In this document: positions 17,752 to 29,332 of the stretch, piece by piece
Position numbering within the stretch: position 1 is the stretch's first letter
Layout: the number at the start of each line of letters is the position of its first letter
Source: Azospirillum brasilense
GTDB taxonomy: Bacteria; Pseudomonadota; Alphaproteobacteria; Rickettsiales; UBA3002
Assembly: GCA_003241645.1 (NCBI GenBank)
Contig: QFOX01000002.1
Span: 19,987-83,986, forward strand
Length of the DNA stretch: 64,000 bases
Direction of reading: 5' to 3'
Translations under genes and position numbers: made by a program
Notes under the pieces: generated by a model
Database searches by the model: none
What the model saw: the letters and a program-made list of their open reading frames with translations, nothing else
Told to the model about the DNA's origin: nothing

Positions 17752-19308
17752 ATGAGTAACGCCGAACATGCCAAACCGCCCGAGCAGCTCGCCATTATTG
17801 GCGGCGGCATCAGCGGGCTGACGGCGGCCTATTACGCCCTGAAGAATGGGCAGGACCCCGCAAGCATTACCATTTACGAGGGCGCTGGCCGCCTTGGTGG
17901 CAAGATCCAGACCGGCTATCTCGGCGGCGATCCGAACCGCCCGGTGAATATGGGCGCCGAATTCATCGATTCCGACCACACGCGGCTTATCGGCATTTGC
18001 AACGAACTTGGCGTGAAGCTCAAAGCCTCGAACGATCAGGGCAACGAAATTTTCCAGCGGCCCGACGGTTCGCGCATGGATGGCGATGCGTTCCACGCCG
18101 CCTATGGCCCGCTGCATGCGCGCATCATGGCCGATAAGGCCGAAGTGCTGAAGAACCCCGACGGCCTACTTGCCCAGCGTATTAATTCGCTGTCGATGAA
18201 CGACTACCTGACCGAGCTTCGCCAGAGCACCCCTGCGGAGGAGAACCTCGGCATTCTCAAGCGCGTGGCGAACCTTGTGACCGGCACGCAGAACCTGGTG
18301 AAGCCTGAGATCACCACCATGGCCATGCAGGCCTTCGCCTCGGAAGTGGGCCAGCCCCCGCAGAACGTGAGCGCGCTGCAATTCCTGCACGAAGCGAGCG
18401 CCGAAGCAGGCAGCTTCCTTGATTCCGACTGCGCCTACCGCGTGGAAGGCGGCACCGAAAAGGTCATTGATGCGCTCAAGCAGCATCTCGCCGAGAAGGG
18501 CGTGAAGTTCGAAACCAACGCGCCCGTGAAGCGCGTGGAAAAAGATGGCAACGGCAGCCTTATTACCTTCGACCGTGAAGGTGCCGCGCCGGTGAAAGCC
18601 GAAAAGGTAGTGCTCGCCCTGCCCGCCTACGCGCTCGGGAAAATCGAAGGGCTGGAAACGCTGGGCATGAGCCCGCAGGCGCGCGACTACATTGGCGGCA
18701 TGCAATACACCAACAGCGTCAAATTCACCGTGAAACTGAAAGACGGCATGAGCCCGCCGGACGGCAATTTCTTCGCCAACCACGGCATGCAGGTGTGGAG
18801 TGGCAACCCCGGCGAGCTGACCTTCCTGGTGAATGCCGACAAGCTCGAGAAAATGACCGCGCCGCAACTGGTGCAGGCCAGCCTGGAGAACTACGCGCGC
18901 ACGAACAACATGGACCCCAACGCGCTGTTCGACCGCAGCCGCGGCAGCATCGTGTTCAACAACCCGGGCAAAGCGTCGGGCTGCTACCGCACGCAAAGCG
19001 CCGGCGACACCCGCAAGGACGAGCATCTGGCCGAAGCATTGGCCGGTATGAATCAGCACGGCGTGGCGGTGACCGGCACCTTCCTGCCGCTGAAGAACGA
19101 GAACGGCATTGGCGTGGGCTTCATGGAGTGCGGCATCGCCAGTTCCGAACGCGCGATCGACCAGTTGGTTGCGCCGAAGAAAGAACGCTCCGCCGCCATG
19201 CAACAGATCCTTGATCGTGGCGTGAGCAACGACAATGAAGGCCACGTGGCCGCGCTGGAACAGCGCCGCGCCGCCGAACCGGCGCTTGCCGCCACGGCCA
19301 CGCGCTAA
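17752..19308 (+). CDS. FAD-dependent amine oxidase / protoporphyrinogen-oxidase-like protein
   Basis: A 518-residue flavoprotein. The dinucleotide-binding motif is near the start (LAIIGGGISGLTAAYYAL), followed by IYEGAGRLGGKIQT and NMGAEFID, standard for the amine oxidase superfamily. The end of the oxidase fold (VAVTGTFLPLKNENGIGVGFMECGIASSERA) contains the second FAD-contacting segment. A tail of about 60 residues, rich in Ala/Arg and ending ALAATATR, extends beyond it. Substrate unknown: family members oxidise polyamines, protoporphyrinogen or carotenoid precursors. No carotenoid or haem genes lie nearby. It has its own candidate 11-bp-repeat promoter. Confidence 0.8.
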   Translation: MSNAEHAKPPEQLAIIGGGISGLTAAYYALKNGQDPASITIYEGAGRLGGKIQTGYLGGDPNRPVNMGAEFIDSDHTRLIGICNELGVKLKASNDQGNEIFQRPDGSRMDGDAFHAAYGPLHARIMADKAEVLKNPDGLLAQRINSLSMNDYLTELRQSTPAEENLGILKRVANLVTGTQNLVKPEITTMAMQAFASEVGQPPQNVSALQFLHEASAEAGSFLDSDCAYRVEGGTEKVIDALKQHLAEKGVKFETNAPVKRVEKDGNGSLITFDREGAAPVKAEKVVLALPAYALGKIEGLETLGMSPQARDYIGGMQYTNSVKFTVKLKDGMSPPDGNFFANHGMQVWSGNPGELTFLVNADKLEKMTAPQLVQASLENYARTNNMDPNALFDRSRGSIVFNNPGKASGCYRTQSAGDTRKDEHLAEALAGMNQHGVAVTGTFLPLKNENGIGVGFMECGIASSERAIDQLVAPKKERSAAMQQILDRGVSNDNEGHVAALEQRRAAEPALAATATR

Positions 19309-19370
19309 CCCTACCGTATTTATTTTTTGAAAGCCCACAGGGAGCACGCAGGCGGGCGCGTATCAACCAT

Positions 19371-19393
19371 GCATGCCACGGCAAACGGCATGC
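19371..19393. promoter_or_regulatory. Inverted repeat upstream of exported protein gene
   Basis: A perfect 7-bp inverted repeat GCATGCC-9-GGCATGC lies 34 bp upstream of the ATG at 19427. It could be an operator or a leader hairpin; no family assigned. Confidence 0.35.
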
Positions 19394-19426
19394 GTTGTTG
19401 TCACCACGTTAACCCATGAGGGTGTT

Positions 19427-19882
19427 ATGTTTACCCGCTCCCTGCTTGCCGCCGGCGCCGTTATGCTGGCGGGCACCGCTGCCCACGCGCAGTACTATCC
19501 CGCGACCTATCAGGAACCTTATTGCCGCGAATTCAACAAGGTGGTCACCGTGGGTGGCCAGCCCGCCCCCGCCTATGGGCAGGCCTGCTACCAGCCCGAT
19601 GGCTCGTGGCAGATCATGTCCGACCAGATCCCGCGCGCGCAGCCGGTGCAATATGTGCCTGCGCAGAATCAGGTGATCTATGTGCCGCAACCAAGCCCAC
19701 GCACCGTGTTCAGTTTTAACCTGAACAGCTACAACCCGTATCGCGTGCGTTATTACAATGAATATGGCCATGGCTGGCGCGATTGGAACCGTGGCCACGA
19801 CCGCCGCGACTGGGATCGCGGGCGTGGGCATGGCCATTACAAACACGGCCATGGGCATGGCGGCGGCCACTGGCCGCGCTAA
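19427..19882 (+). CDS. Exported surface-antigen-like protein with His/Gly-rich tail
   Basis: A 151-residue protein with a clear signal peptide (MFTRSLLAAGAVMLAGTAAHA). Residues ~30-65 (YCREFNKVVTVGGQPAPAYG followed by QACYQPDGSWQI) match the C-terminal motif of the 17-kDa surface antigen / RT0821-type family of alphaproteobacteria. The last ~40 residues are rich in His, Gly, Arg and Trp (HGHYKHGHGHGGGHW), suggesting metal binding; that is inference. The start at 19427 is chosen for the signal peptide. A strong terminator follows. Confidence 0.75.
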   Translation: MFTRSLLAAGAVMLAGTAAHAQYYPATYQEPYCREFNKVVTVGGQPAPAYGQACYQPDGSWQIMSDQIPRAQPVQYVPAQNQVIYVPQPSPRTVFSFNLNSYNPYRVRYYNEYGHGWRDWNRGHDRRDWDRGRGHGHYKHGHGHGGGHWPR

Positions 19883-19908
19883 CGCTTAATCTGCCTGAAC
19901 CGTCACTT

Positions 19909-19952
19909 CTGGCCGGGGCCTGCCTCCCCATTGCCCCGGCCAGCTTTTTTTT
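19909..19952 (+). terminator. Rho-independent terminator
   Basis: A 10-bp perfect stem (CTGGCCGGGG / CCCCGGCCAG) followed by eight T, 26 bp past the stop of the exported His-rich protein gene. Confidence 0.92.
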
Positions 19953-20011
19953 GCCTGTTGCTTCTGGCGGGTCGCCTGCGTAGGTTCGCGGCATTCAACC
20001 CGTGAGTATCT

Positions 20012-21394
20012 ATGACCTATTTTACCCAGCGCGCTGCCGCCAGCACCCCCATCATTCCCCTGAACGCCTCGCAGTTCCCGAACTGGCTGAAGGCGCAACC
20101 CGCGGCGGTGAAACAATGGTTCAAAACCAACCAGTACACCCACCGGGTGGATAGCCTCGTGGTGGTGCCGGACGGCAAAGGCGGCATTGCCTGCGCCATG
20201 GTGGGCGTGGATGCCGCGCCGCATATCTGGTCCATCGCGTTCCTGCCCGCGCTGCTGCCTGCGGGCACGTATCGCATCGAGGGTGAATTCACGACCGCGC
20301 AACTGGCCGACATGGCGCTGGGCTTTGCCCTGGGCCAATACCAGTTCGGCACCTACAAAAAGCTGGAGCGCAAAGCGATCACGCTGGTGCTGCCGAAATC
20401 GGCCAAGCCCGACGCGGTGGAACGCCGCGTGGCCGCCTATACGCTGGTGCGCGACCTCATCAACACCGCCCCGGCGGATATGGGGCCGGAGCAACTCGCC
20501 AAAGCCGCACAGGCCGTGGCCAAAGCGCATGGTGCCACGTTCGAGCAGATCGTGGGCGATGCGTTACTGAAAAAGAATTACCCCGCCATTCATGCGGTGG
20601 GCCGCGCTGCGCCGCAGGCCCCGCGCCTGATCCGCCTGCAATGGGGCAACCCGAAGCATAAGCGCGTGGCGCTGGTGGGCAAAGGCGTCACCTTCGATAC
20701 GGGCGGGCTGGATCTGAAACCGCTGGCCGCCATGCGCCTGATGAAGAAGGACATGGGCGGTGCCGCGCTGGTGCTTGGCCTTGCGCAACTCATTATGCAG
20801 GAAAAACTGCCCGTCTATCTGGACGTGCTGATCCCCGCGGTGGAAAACAGCATCGACGGCAACGCCTTCCGCCCGTCGGACATTGTGCCGACCCGCAAGG
20901 GCCTGAGCATCGAGATCGGCTCGACCGATGCGGAAGGCCGCGTCATTCTGGCGGATGCACTGGCCGAAGCCGATGCAGGCAAGCCCGACCTGATGATCGA
21001 CGTGGCGACCCTCACCGGGGCCGCACGCACTGCATTGGGCACGGAGCTGCCCGCGCTGTATTCCAACCGCGACGCGGTGGCGCAGGCCATCCAGCAGACC
21101 GGCATGCGCCTGCGCGATCCGCTCTGGCACATGCCGCTGTGGCAGGGCTACGCGAAATACGTGAATAGCCCCGTGGCCGATATTGCCAACTCGCCGAACT
21201 ACGGTTTTGCCGGTAGCGTCACCGCCGCGCTGTTCCTTGAGCGGTTCGTGTCGCCGGGCACGGAATGGGTGCATATCGACAGCTACGCGTGGAACGCCGA
21301 AGCGCAGCCCGGCCGCCCGGTGGGTGGCGAAGCGCTGTGCCTGCGCGCGCTGTATGCCTACCTTACCGAGCGCTACACCGCCGCGCGCAAGTAA
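20012..21394 (+). CDS. M17 leucyl aminopeptidase family protein
   Basis: A 460-residue cytosolic metallo-aminopeptidase. The two-metal active site motifs are present: VGKGVTFDTGGLDLKP (Lys and Asp ligands) and GSTDAEGRVILADAL (Asp, Glu and catalytic Arg), with VATLTGAARTALG and an N-terminal domain shorter than in E. coli PepA. Likely role is peptide turnover. An independent terminator lies upstream; the MarR-like gene follows after 38 bp. Confidence 0.9.
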   Translation: MTYFTQRAAASTPIIPLNASQFPNWLKAQPAAVKQWFKTNQYTHRVDSLVVVPDGKGGIACAMVGVDAAPHIWSIAFLPALLPAGTYRIEGEFTTAQLADMALGFALGQYQFGTYKKLERKAITLVLPKSAKPDAVERRVAAYTLVRDLINTAPADMGPEQLAKAAQAVAKAHGATFEQIVGDALLKKNYPAIHAVGRAAPQAPRLIRLQWGNPKHKRVALVGKGVTFDTGGLDLKPLAAMRLMKKDMGGAALVLGLAQLIMQEKLPVYLDVLIPAVENSIDGNAFRPSDIVPTRKGLSIEIGSTDAEGRVILADALAEADAGKPDLMIDVATLTGAARTALGTELPALYSNRDAVAQAIQQTGMRLRDPLWHMPLWQGYAKYVNSPVADIANSPNYGFAGSVTAALFLERFVSPGTEWVHIDSYAWNAEAQPGRPVGGEALCLRALYAYLTERYTAARK

Positions 21395-21432
21395 GGGTTG
21401 CATTACGCCGGGCTTATGGTACCCCTCGTTCC

Positions 21433-21789
21433 ATGAGCGAAATGAATACAGCCCCGTTGGGTAATCCGTTCGATGCCTTGCACGCCCTGCACCGCGCCAC
21501 CACCCGCGCGCTGAAAGAGCTGCCGTTCGACCTGTCGCAGCGGCAGCTGGCCATTTTACTGACCATTTACATGGCCCCGCCACCACACACGGTGCGCTCG
21601 CTTTCCGAACAGCTCAGCATCAGCAAACCCGCGGTTTGCCGGGCTTTAGACACGCTCTCGCTGCATGATCTGGTACGCCGCAAGAAGGATGAGGCCGACC
21701 GCCGCATCGTGTACCTGAACCGCACCGTGAATGGTTCCGTCTTCCTGCGTGACCTTGGCGAGATCTACGCGTTGGCGCAGGCAGCCTAG
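21433..21789 (+). CDS. MarR-like winged-helix regulator
   Basis: A 118-residue protein. The winged-helix region reads TVRSLSEQLSISKPAVCRAL (recognition helix) followed by HDLVRRKKDEADRRIVYLN (wing), the typical MarR pattern with the D-x-R-R wing motif. The flanking dimerisation helices are short, so it is a small member. Either ATG (21433 or 21442) could start it. Targets unknown; the adjacent aminopeptidase gene is one candidate. Confidence 0.7.
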   Translation: MSEMNTAPLGNPFDALHALHRATTRALKELPFDLSQRQLAILLTIYMAPPPHTVRSLSEQLSISKPAVCRALDTLSLHDLVRRKKDEADRRIVYLNRTVNGSVFLRDLGEIYALAQAA

Positions 21790-22051
21790 CCTTTTTGCGG
21801 GATAGGTAAAATTTTCCTAGATTGCCTTAAAATAGCGCTTGCCACATCGCCCGTTTATCGATAAGTTCACATTGTAGGCAAATTCTGCCCTACGCATAAA
21901 AAATTAAAAAAACATCGGCAAGCTTTCATACGTCAACTGCTCTGAATGGGGATTACGAGCTATGCCTTTCGCACACCGCCACGGTGCTTCGCTTTTTTCG
22001 GCCGAATCGGCCTCCCCCGAACTCAACCCCCTGTCTTTTGCGGAGTAGCCC
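21790..22051. other. Intergenic region upstream of the flagellar operon
   Basis: A 262-bp region that is AT-rich in its first half and must hold the promoter of the fliF operon. I see no convincing CtrA (TTAA-N7-TTAA) or sigma-54 (TGGCAC-N5-TTGC) site. An imperfect inverted repeat GTAGGCA-AATTC-TGCCCTAC lies near 21875. A short leader precedes fliF. Confidence 0.4.
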
Positions 22052-23689
22052 ATGAACGCTATGGTTCAGTCGCTGCGTGACCTTAGCCAGCTGAAACTGG
22101 CACTCATGATCGGCACCGCGGTGGTGATGATCGGCTTCTTCGCGTTCGTGTCGCTGCGTTTGTCGGCCCCCACCATGGCGCCCATTTTCACCAGCGTGCC
22201 GCTGGAAGACGGCGCGAAGATCATCCAAGAGCTGGACGCCAAAGGCATTCCGTATGAGCTGCGCGCCAACGGCACGCAAATTCTTGTGCCCGCCGATCAG
22301 GTAGACAAACTCCGCCTCGGCATGGCGCAATTGGGCCTGCCCAGCTCGGGCTCCATCGTGGGTTATGAGATCTTCGATAAGGGCGACACGCTGGGCACCA
22401 GCAATTTCGTGCTCAGCCTGAACCAGCTGCGCGCACTGGAAGGCGAACTGGCGCGCACCATCTCCAGCTTTGAAACGGTGGATAATGCGCGCATCCATCT
22501 GGTGATGCCCAAACGCGAACTGTTCACGCGCGACGCCGCCATGCCCACCGCCAGCGTGGCCGTGAAGCTGCGTGGCGTGAGCAACCTGAGCAAGAACGAG
22601 ATCGCGGCCATTCGCCACCTTGTGGCGACCGCCGTACCGGGCCTGAAGCCCCAGCACGTGACCATTGTGGACAGCCGCGGCGCCCTGCTCGCCAAGGGCG
22701 TGGATGAGGCCACCGACCCCAACGTGATGAGCGAAGAAGCCGAAGATTTCCGCGTGGCTTACGAGAACCGCACGCGCGACACGATCGAGCGCCTGCTGGC
22801 CCAATCCATCGGCACCGGCAAAGTGAAGGCCGAAGTGCATGCCGATATCGATTTTGACCGCATCGTGAAGAACGAAGAGAAGTTCGACCCCGAGGGTCAG
22901 GTCGCGCGTTCGGTGCAATCGGTCAGCGAGAACGAGCGCTCGAACGAAGCCGCCGACGGCACGGTGAGCGTGGGCAACAACCTGCCCCAGAACCAGACCA
23001 ACAGCGCCGGTGCAGGCGGCTCGAACTCGGACCGTAACCGCAACGAAGAGACCACCAACTTCGAGATCAGCAAGCAAGTGGTGAACTCGGTGAAAGAGAC
23101 CGGCACCGTGAAGCGCCTGTCGGTGGCGGTGCTGGTGGATGGGCTCTATACCGGTGAAGGCGACAAGGCCACCTACGCGCCGCGCACCGAAGAGCAGCTG
23201 AAGCAGTTGGAAGAGCTGGTGCAGTCGGCCATTGGCTATGACGCCAGCCGTGGCGACGAAGTGAAAGTGGTGAACATGCAGTTCGCGCAGGAAGGCAGCG
23301 ACCTGTTCGCCGAAGGCCCGTTCGACTGGCTGAAGAACGACTTCAACTCCATCATCCAGACGCTGGTGCTGGGCGGTGTGGCCATCCTCTCCATCCTGCT
23401 GGTGATCCGCCCGCTGGTGGCCCGCGCCATCGAATCGGCAGAAGCCGCGACCAAGGACGAGGAAATGGACCAGCTCTCGCTGGTGGCACCGAACATTGCT
23501 GCCCGCCTGACCGACCAGTCGCGTGCCAGCTCGCTGGGTGACGAGGAGCCGGAAGAGGATATGATCAACATCGACCGTATCCAGGGCAAACTGAAATCGA
23601 GCAGCTACAACAAGATCAACGCAATGATCGAGAAGCACCCAGAAGAGACCGCACAGATCTTCCGCCAGTGGCTCAGCAGCATGAACTAG
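22052..23689 (+). CDS. fliF: Flagellar MS-ring protein FliF
   Basis: Inner-membrane ring of the flagellar basal body. The 545-residue protein has an N-terminal membrane helix (residues ~18-36), two ring-building domains (with FVLSLNQLRALEGELARTI and HIVMPKRE-like IHLVMPKREL), a periplasmic linker rich in Asn/Gly/Ser (~310-335), a second membrane helix near 440-457, and a C-terminal cytoplasmic tail expected to bind FliG. First gene of an operon running to at least 33.2 kb. Confidence 0.97.
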   Translation: MNAMVQSLRDLSQLKLALMIGTAVVMIGFFAFVSLRLSAPTMAPIFTSVPLEDGAKIIQELDAKGIPYELRANGTQILVPADQVDKLRLGMAQLGLPSSGSIVGYEIFDKGDTLGTSNFVLSLNQLRALEGELARTISSFETVDNARIHLVMPKRELFTRDAAMPTASVAVKLRGVSNLSKNEIAAIRHLVATAVPGLKPQHVTIVDSRGALLAKGVDEATDPNVMSEEAEDFRVAYENRTRDTIERLLAQSIGTGKVKAEVHADIDFDRIVKNEEKFDPEGQVARSVQSVSENERSNEAADGTVSVGNNLPQNQTNSAGAGGSNSDRNRNEETTNFEISKQVVNSVKETGTVKRLSVAVLVDGLYTGEGDKATYAPRTEEQLKQLEELVQSAIGYDASRGDEVKVVNMQFAQEGSDLFAEGPFDWLKNDFNSIIQTLVLGGVAILSILLVIRPLVARAIESAEAATKDEEMDQLSLVAPNIAARLTDQSRASSLGDEEPEEDMINIDRIQGKLKSSSYNKINAMIEKHPEETAQIFRQWLSSMN

Positions 23690-23704
23690 GAAACGGTAAG
23701 CACC

Positions 23705-24742
23705 ATGGCACCCCTTCCCACCACGACCGATAAAAAAGAAGATTACCGCAAGCTCAGCGGGCCGCAGAAAGCCGCCATCCTTATGATGTCGGTGGATGAG
23801 GAGAACGCGACCAAGCTGTTCAACCTGCTGGACGATGAAGAGATCAAGGAGATCTCGAACACCATGGCGTCGCTCGGCACGGTCAGCTCCGAAACGGTGG
23901 AGCGCCTGTTCCTTGATTTCGTGGAGTCCATGTCCTCGACCGGGGTGGTGGTGGGTAACTTCGACTCCACCGAGCGCCTGCTGATGAAAGCCCTCGGCAA
24001 GGACCGGGTGGATTCCATCATGGAAGACATTCGCGGCCCCGCCGGTCGCACCACGTGGGACAAGCTGGGCAACGTGAACGAGGAGATCCTCGCCACCTTC
24101 CTGAAGAACGAATACCCGCAGACCATTGCGCTGGTGCTTTCCAAAATCAAGGCCGACCACGCGGCGCGCGTGCTCTCCGTGTTCCCGGACGAGCTGGCGA
24201 CCGAGGTCATCATGCGCATGCTTGGCATGGAAGCCGTGAAGAAAGAAGTGCTCGACGGTGTGGAGAAAACGCTGCGCGTGGAATTCATGAGCAACCTTGC
24301 AAAAACGCAGCGTCGCGACACCCACGAGATCATGGCCGAGATCTTCAACAACTTCGACCGCAACACCGAATCGAAATTCATGGGTGTGCTGGAACAGAAG
24401 AACGTGGAATCGGCCGAACGCATCCGCGCGCTTATGTTCACCTTCGAAGACCTCAAGAAGATCGACATCAATGGCGTTCAGGCACTGCTGCGCGCGGTAC
24501 CGAAGGACAAGCTCGCCATTGCCATGAAGGGCGCCTCGGAGACCATCAAGGATATGTTCTTCAAGAACATGTCCGAACGCGCCAGCAAACTGCTGCGCGA
24601 GGACATGGAAGCCATGGGCCCGGTACGCCTGAAAGACGTGGACGAAGCGCAAATGGCGATCGTGCAGGTGGCCAAAGACCTCGCCGCCAAGGGCGAGATC
24701 GTCATCGGCGGCGATTCGGGCGAAGACCAACTGGTGTACTAA
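23705..24742 (+). CDS. fliG: Flagellar motor switch protein FliG
   Basis: C-ring switch component that couples stator rotation to the rotor. At 345 residues it has normal length. [18 protein letters not shown] opens the N-terminal FliF-binding domain; the middle domain contains the [14 protein letters not shown] motif; the C-terminal torque helix carries charged residues ([23 protein letters not shown]). It starts 15 bp after fliF. Confidence 0.97.
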   Translation: MAPLPTTTDKKEDYRKLSGPQKAAILMMSVDEENATKLFNLLDDEEIKEISNTMASLGTVSSETVERLFLDFVESMSSTGVVVGNFDSTERLLMKALGKDRVDSIMEDIRGPAGRTTWDKLGNVNEEILATFLKNEYPQTIALVLSKIKADHAARVLSVFPDELATEVIMRMLGMEAVKKEVLDGVEKTLRVEFMSNLAKTQRRDTHEIMAEIFNNFDRNTESKFMGVLEQKNVESAERIRALMFTFEDLKKIDINGVQALLRAVPKDKLAIAMKGASETIKDMFFKNMSERASKLLREDMEAMGPVRLKDVDEAQMAIVQVAKDLAAKGEIVIGGDSGEDQLVY

Positions 24743-24760
24743 CGGCGGGATGCACACAGC

Positions 24761-25465
24761 ATGAGCGAAATGAAACTGCAACGCTTCGATATGCGCCACC
24801 TGCGCGACTTCCGCGCGCCCATCACGGTGAACACCGCGGCGCTGGAAGAAGTGACCGCTGCCGAGGTGGCCGCCCCCATCGTGCTGCCCACCTTCTCGGA
24901 AGAGGATGTGGCCCATGCGCGCGACGCGGCCAAAAAGCTGGGCTACGCCGAAGGGTTCGAAGCCGGGCTGGCGCAGGCCAACAACGAAGCCACCGCCCGC
25001 GCCCGCGACCTTGCGCACAACCTTTCGCGCATCGGCGACCAGCTGGCGCAGCTGATGCAACAATACCAGTCGCTCATCGACCAGCAGGCAAGCGAGCTGA
25101 ACATGCTGGTGCTGATGATCGCGCGCAAAGTTGCCGGTGAAGCGATGGACAAGCACGGCACCGCCACCATCGAAGCCGTGGTGCAACGCTGCATGCCCAT
25201 CGTGTTCGGTAAACCGCGCGTGCTGATCGAGATGGCGCCCGCCATGCTGGAAGCCGTGCAGGCGACGCTTTCCGAGCAGTTCGAGCAGGCAGGCTTTCAG
25301 GGCGATGTGGAATTCCGCCCGCTGGACGGCATGGACGAACACGACATCCGCGTGAACTGGGCGAATGGCCAGGCCAGCCGCTCCACCGCGCAGATGTGGC
25401 AGGAAATCGAGGCACTCTTGCAGCAGGTGCCGCTTACCCCTACGCTGCCCAACCACGACGCATAG
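24761..25465 (+). CDS. fliH: FliH-like flagellar export ATPase regulator
   Basis: A 234-residue protein between fliG and fliN, the fliH position. The N-terminal ~60 residues are Pro/Ala-containing. GYAEGFEAGLAQANNEA is a FliH-typical glycine-spaced helix, followed by a coiled-coil (ARDLAHNLSRIGDQLAQLM) and a C-terminal domain with LNMLVLMIARKVAGEAM. FliH binds and regulates the FliI export ATPase; FliI is not encoded in this window. Confidence 0.85.
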   Translation: MSEMKLQRFDMRHLRDFRAPITVNTAALEEVTAAEVAAPIVLPTFSEEDVAHARDAAKKLGYAEGFEAGLAQANNEATARARDLAHNLSRIGDQLAQLMQQYQSLIDQQASELNMLVLMIARKVAGEAMDKHGTATIEAVVQRCMPIVFGKPRVLIEMAPAMLEAVQATLSEQFEQAGFQGDVEFRPLDGMDEHDIRVNWANGQASRSTAQMWQEIEALLQQVPLTPTLPNHDA

Positions 25466-25484
25466 AAAATAAAAGGAGCAACCC

Positions 25485-25772
25485 ATGGCCGACGATATGA
25501 ATTTTGGCGATAACGCCGCCGCCGACGGCAACATTACCCTCGAGGCGGTGCAGGATATTCCTGTCCAGATCTCGGTGGTGCTGGGCAAAACCAGCATGCA
25601 GGTGCAGCAGCTGCTGAAGCTGGGCCGCGGTGCCGTAGTGGAGCTGGACCGCAAAGTGGGCGAGCCGGTCGATATCTTCGTGAATAACCGCCTCGTCGCC
25701 CGCGGCGAAGTGGTGGTGGTGGAAGACAAGATCGGCGTGACGATGACCGAGATCATCAAGGCCGAGAAATAA
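25485..25772 (+). CDS. fliN: Flagellar motor switch protein FliN
   Basis: A 95-residue single SpoA-domain protein forming the base of the C-ring. Motifs include VQDIPVQISVVLGKTSM, LKLGRGAVVELDRKVGEPVD and NNRLVARGEVVVVEDKIGV, all diagnostic. AAAAGGAG lies 8 bp before the ATG. Confidence 0.96.
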   Translation: MADDMNFGDNAAADGNITLEAVQDIPVQISVVLGKTSMQVQQLLKLGRGAVVELDRKVGEPVDIFVNNRLVARGEVVVVEDKIGVTMTEIIKAEK

Positions 25773-25817
25773 GCAACGACCGCAAACAATGCGGCGCTTA
25801 GTGAATGAGGTGTGTGT

Positions 25818-27181
<1,364 letters not shown>

Positions 27182-27182
<1 letters not shown>

Positions 27183-29332
27183 TGGCCGAGCCGCAGCGCA
27201 GCATGATCCCGTTCAGCATGCCGGCCCTGCGGGCGGGTGCGAAAACGGGTGCGCGGCGCAGCGACATCATGTTCGCACTGGCAATCGTGGGCATCATCAC
27301 GGTGCTCATCGTGCCTATTCCGCCCATGCTGCTGGACATGCTGCTGGGCGTGTCCATCACCATTTCGGTGCTGATCCTGATGACCGCGCTGTTCGTGAAC
27401 AAGCCGCTGGAACTTTCGGCCTTCCCCACCATCCTGCTTATTTCCACCATGCTGCGCCTGTCGCTGAACATCGCGACCACGCGCCTCATCCTCAGCCACG
27501 GGCATGAAGGCAGCCACGCGGCGGGTGGCGTGATCGAAGCGTTCTCGGGCTTTGTCACCGGTGGTTCGGTGCTCATCGGCGCCATCGTGTTCGGCATTCT
27601 CACCATCATTAACTTCGTGGTGATCACCAAAGGTTCCGGCCGCATCGCCGAGGTGAGCGCCCGCTTCTCGCTGGATGCGATGCCGGGCAAGCAAATGGCC
27701 ATCGACGCCGATCTGTCGTCTGGCCTTATCGACGACAAGACCGCCAAAGCACGCCGCAAAGAGCTGGAAGACGAATCCACCTTCTATGGCGCCATGGACG
27801 GTGCCAGCAAGTTCGTGCGCGGTGACGCGGTGGCGGGCCTGCTCATCACCTTCATCAACCTCATTGGTGGCATGGTCATCGGCATCGTCATGAACGATCT
27901 GCCGTTCGCCGAAGCGGTGAACACCTACACCAAACTCACCATCGGTGACGGGCTGGTGGCCCAAATCCCGGCGCTCATCATCTCCATCGCCGCGGGTATC
28001 CTGGTGACCAAAGCGGGGGTCGAAGGCAGCTCCGAGAAGGCCGTGCTGGGCCAGCTGTCGCGCATTCCCACGCCGCTGGCCATCACCAGCGGGTTGCTGT
28101 TCTTCTTCGCGCTGCTGCCGGGCATTCCTAAAATCCCGTTCCTGATGCTCTCAGGCCTCATGGGCTACCTTGCGCTGTACCTGCACCGCACCGCCAAGCA
28201 AAAACGCACGACCGATGCGGCCGCGGCTGCAGGTGGCGCAGCGGTGGGCGGCGTGCCCTCGGCTCCCGGTGCGCCGGGTGCCCCCGCGCCGGTGGATGAG
28301 AAAATTTCCGAAACGCTGCAGATCGACAATCTGCGCCTTGAGCTGGGCTATGGCCTGCTGCCGCTCATCAACTACCAGAAAGGCCACCGCCTGACCGAAC
28401 AGATCAAGGCGCTGCGCAAGCAGGTAGCGCGCGAGCTTGGCTTCGTGATGCCGCCGGTGCGCATTCAGGACAACATGCAACTGCCTGCCAACACCTACGT
28501 TATCAAGGTGAAGGAAGTGGAGACCGCACGCGGCGAGATCCGCCCCGACATGCTGCTGGTGATGGACCCGGGCGGCGCGAAGATCACCCTGCCCGGCGAA
28601 GAAACCGTGGAGCCGACCTTCGGCCTGCCCGCCATGTGGGTGACCGAGAATTACCGCGAAGAAGCTTTGTTCCGCAATTACACCGTGGTGGACCCGCCAA
28701 CGGTGGTCACCACCCACCTCACCGAAGTGGTGAAGGAGAACATGGCCGACCTGCTCAGCTACGCCGAAACGCAAAAGCTGCTGGACGATCTGGGCAAGGA
28801 AGAACAGAAGCTGATTTCCGAGACCGTGCCGTCGCAAATTTCCGTATCTGGCGTGCAGCGCGTGCTGCAGAATTTGCTCAGCGAAATGGTCAGCATTCGC
28901 GACCTGCCGACCATTATGGAAGCCGTGGCCGAATCCAGTCGCGTGACGCAGAACGTGCAGCTCATTACAGAGCATGTGCGCATGCGCCTTGCCCGCCAGA
29001 TCAGCCACGCCAACACGAACGAGGAAGGCTATATCAGCATCCTCGCCATGAGCCCCGCATGGGAGCAGAGCTTCGTCGAATCGCTTTCCGGCGAAGGCGA
29101 AGAAAAGGTCCTCTCCATGCCGCCCAGCCGCATTCAGGATTTCATCACCACCGTGCGCCAGAAATACGACCAGCTGGCCATGCAAGGTGAGAATCCTATT
29201 TTGCTGACCAGCCCCACTATCCGGCCGTATGTGCGCTCCATCATCGAACGCTTCCGCCCCAGCAGCGTGGTGCTGAGCCAGAACGAGATCCACCCCAAAG
29301 CACGCATTAAAACCGTAGGCCAGCTCGCATGA
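27182..29332 (+). CDS. flhA: Flagellar export apparatus protein FlhA
   Basis: A 716-residue export-gate component: about eight membrane helices in the first ~330 residues, the conserved loop KGSGRIAEVSARFSLDAMPG with KQMAIDADL (FHIPEP motif region), a Pro/Ala/Gly linker (~345-370) and a C-terminal cytoplasmic domain that docks chaperone-substrate complexes. Starts on the TAATG overlapping flbD, and its stop overlaps flhF by 4 bp. Confidence 0.97.

Noticed and set aside
21790..22051. CtrA or sigma-54 site for the fliF operon
   Set aside because: Only fragments such as TTAAAATAG and TTAAAAAAA were found; no TTAA-N7-TTAA and no GG-N10-GC with proper flanks.
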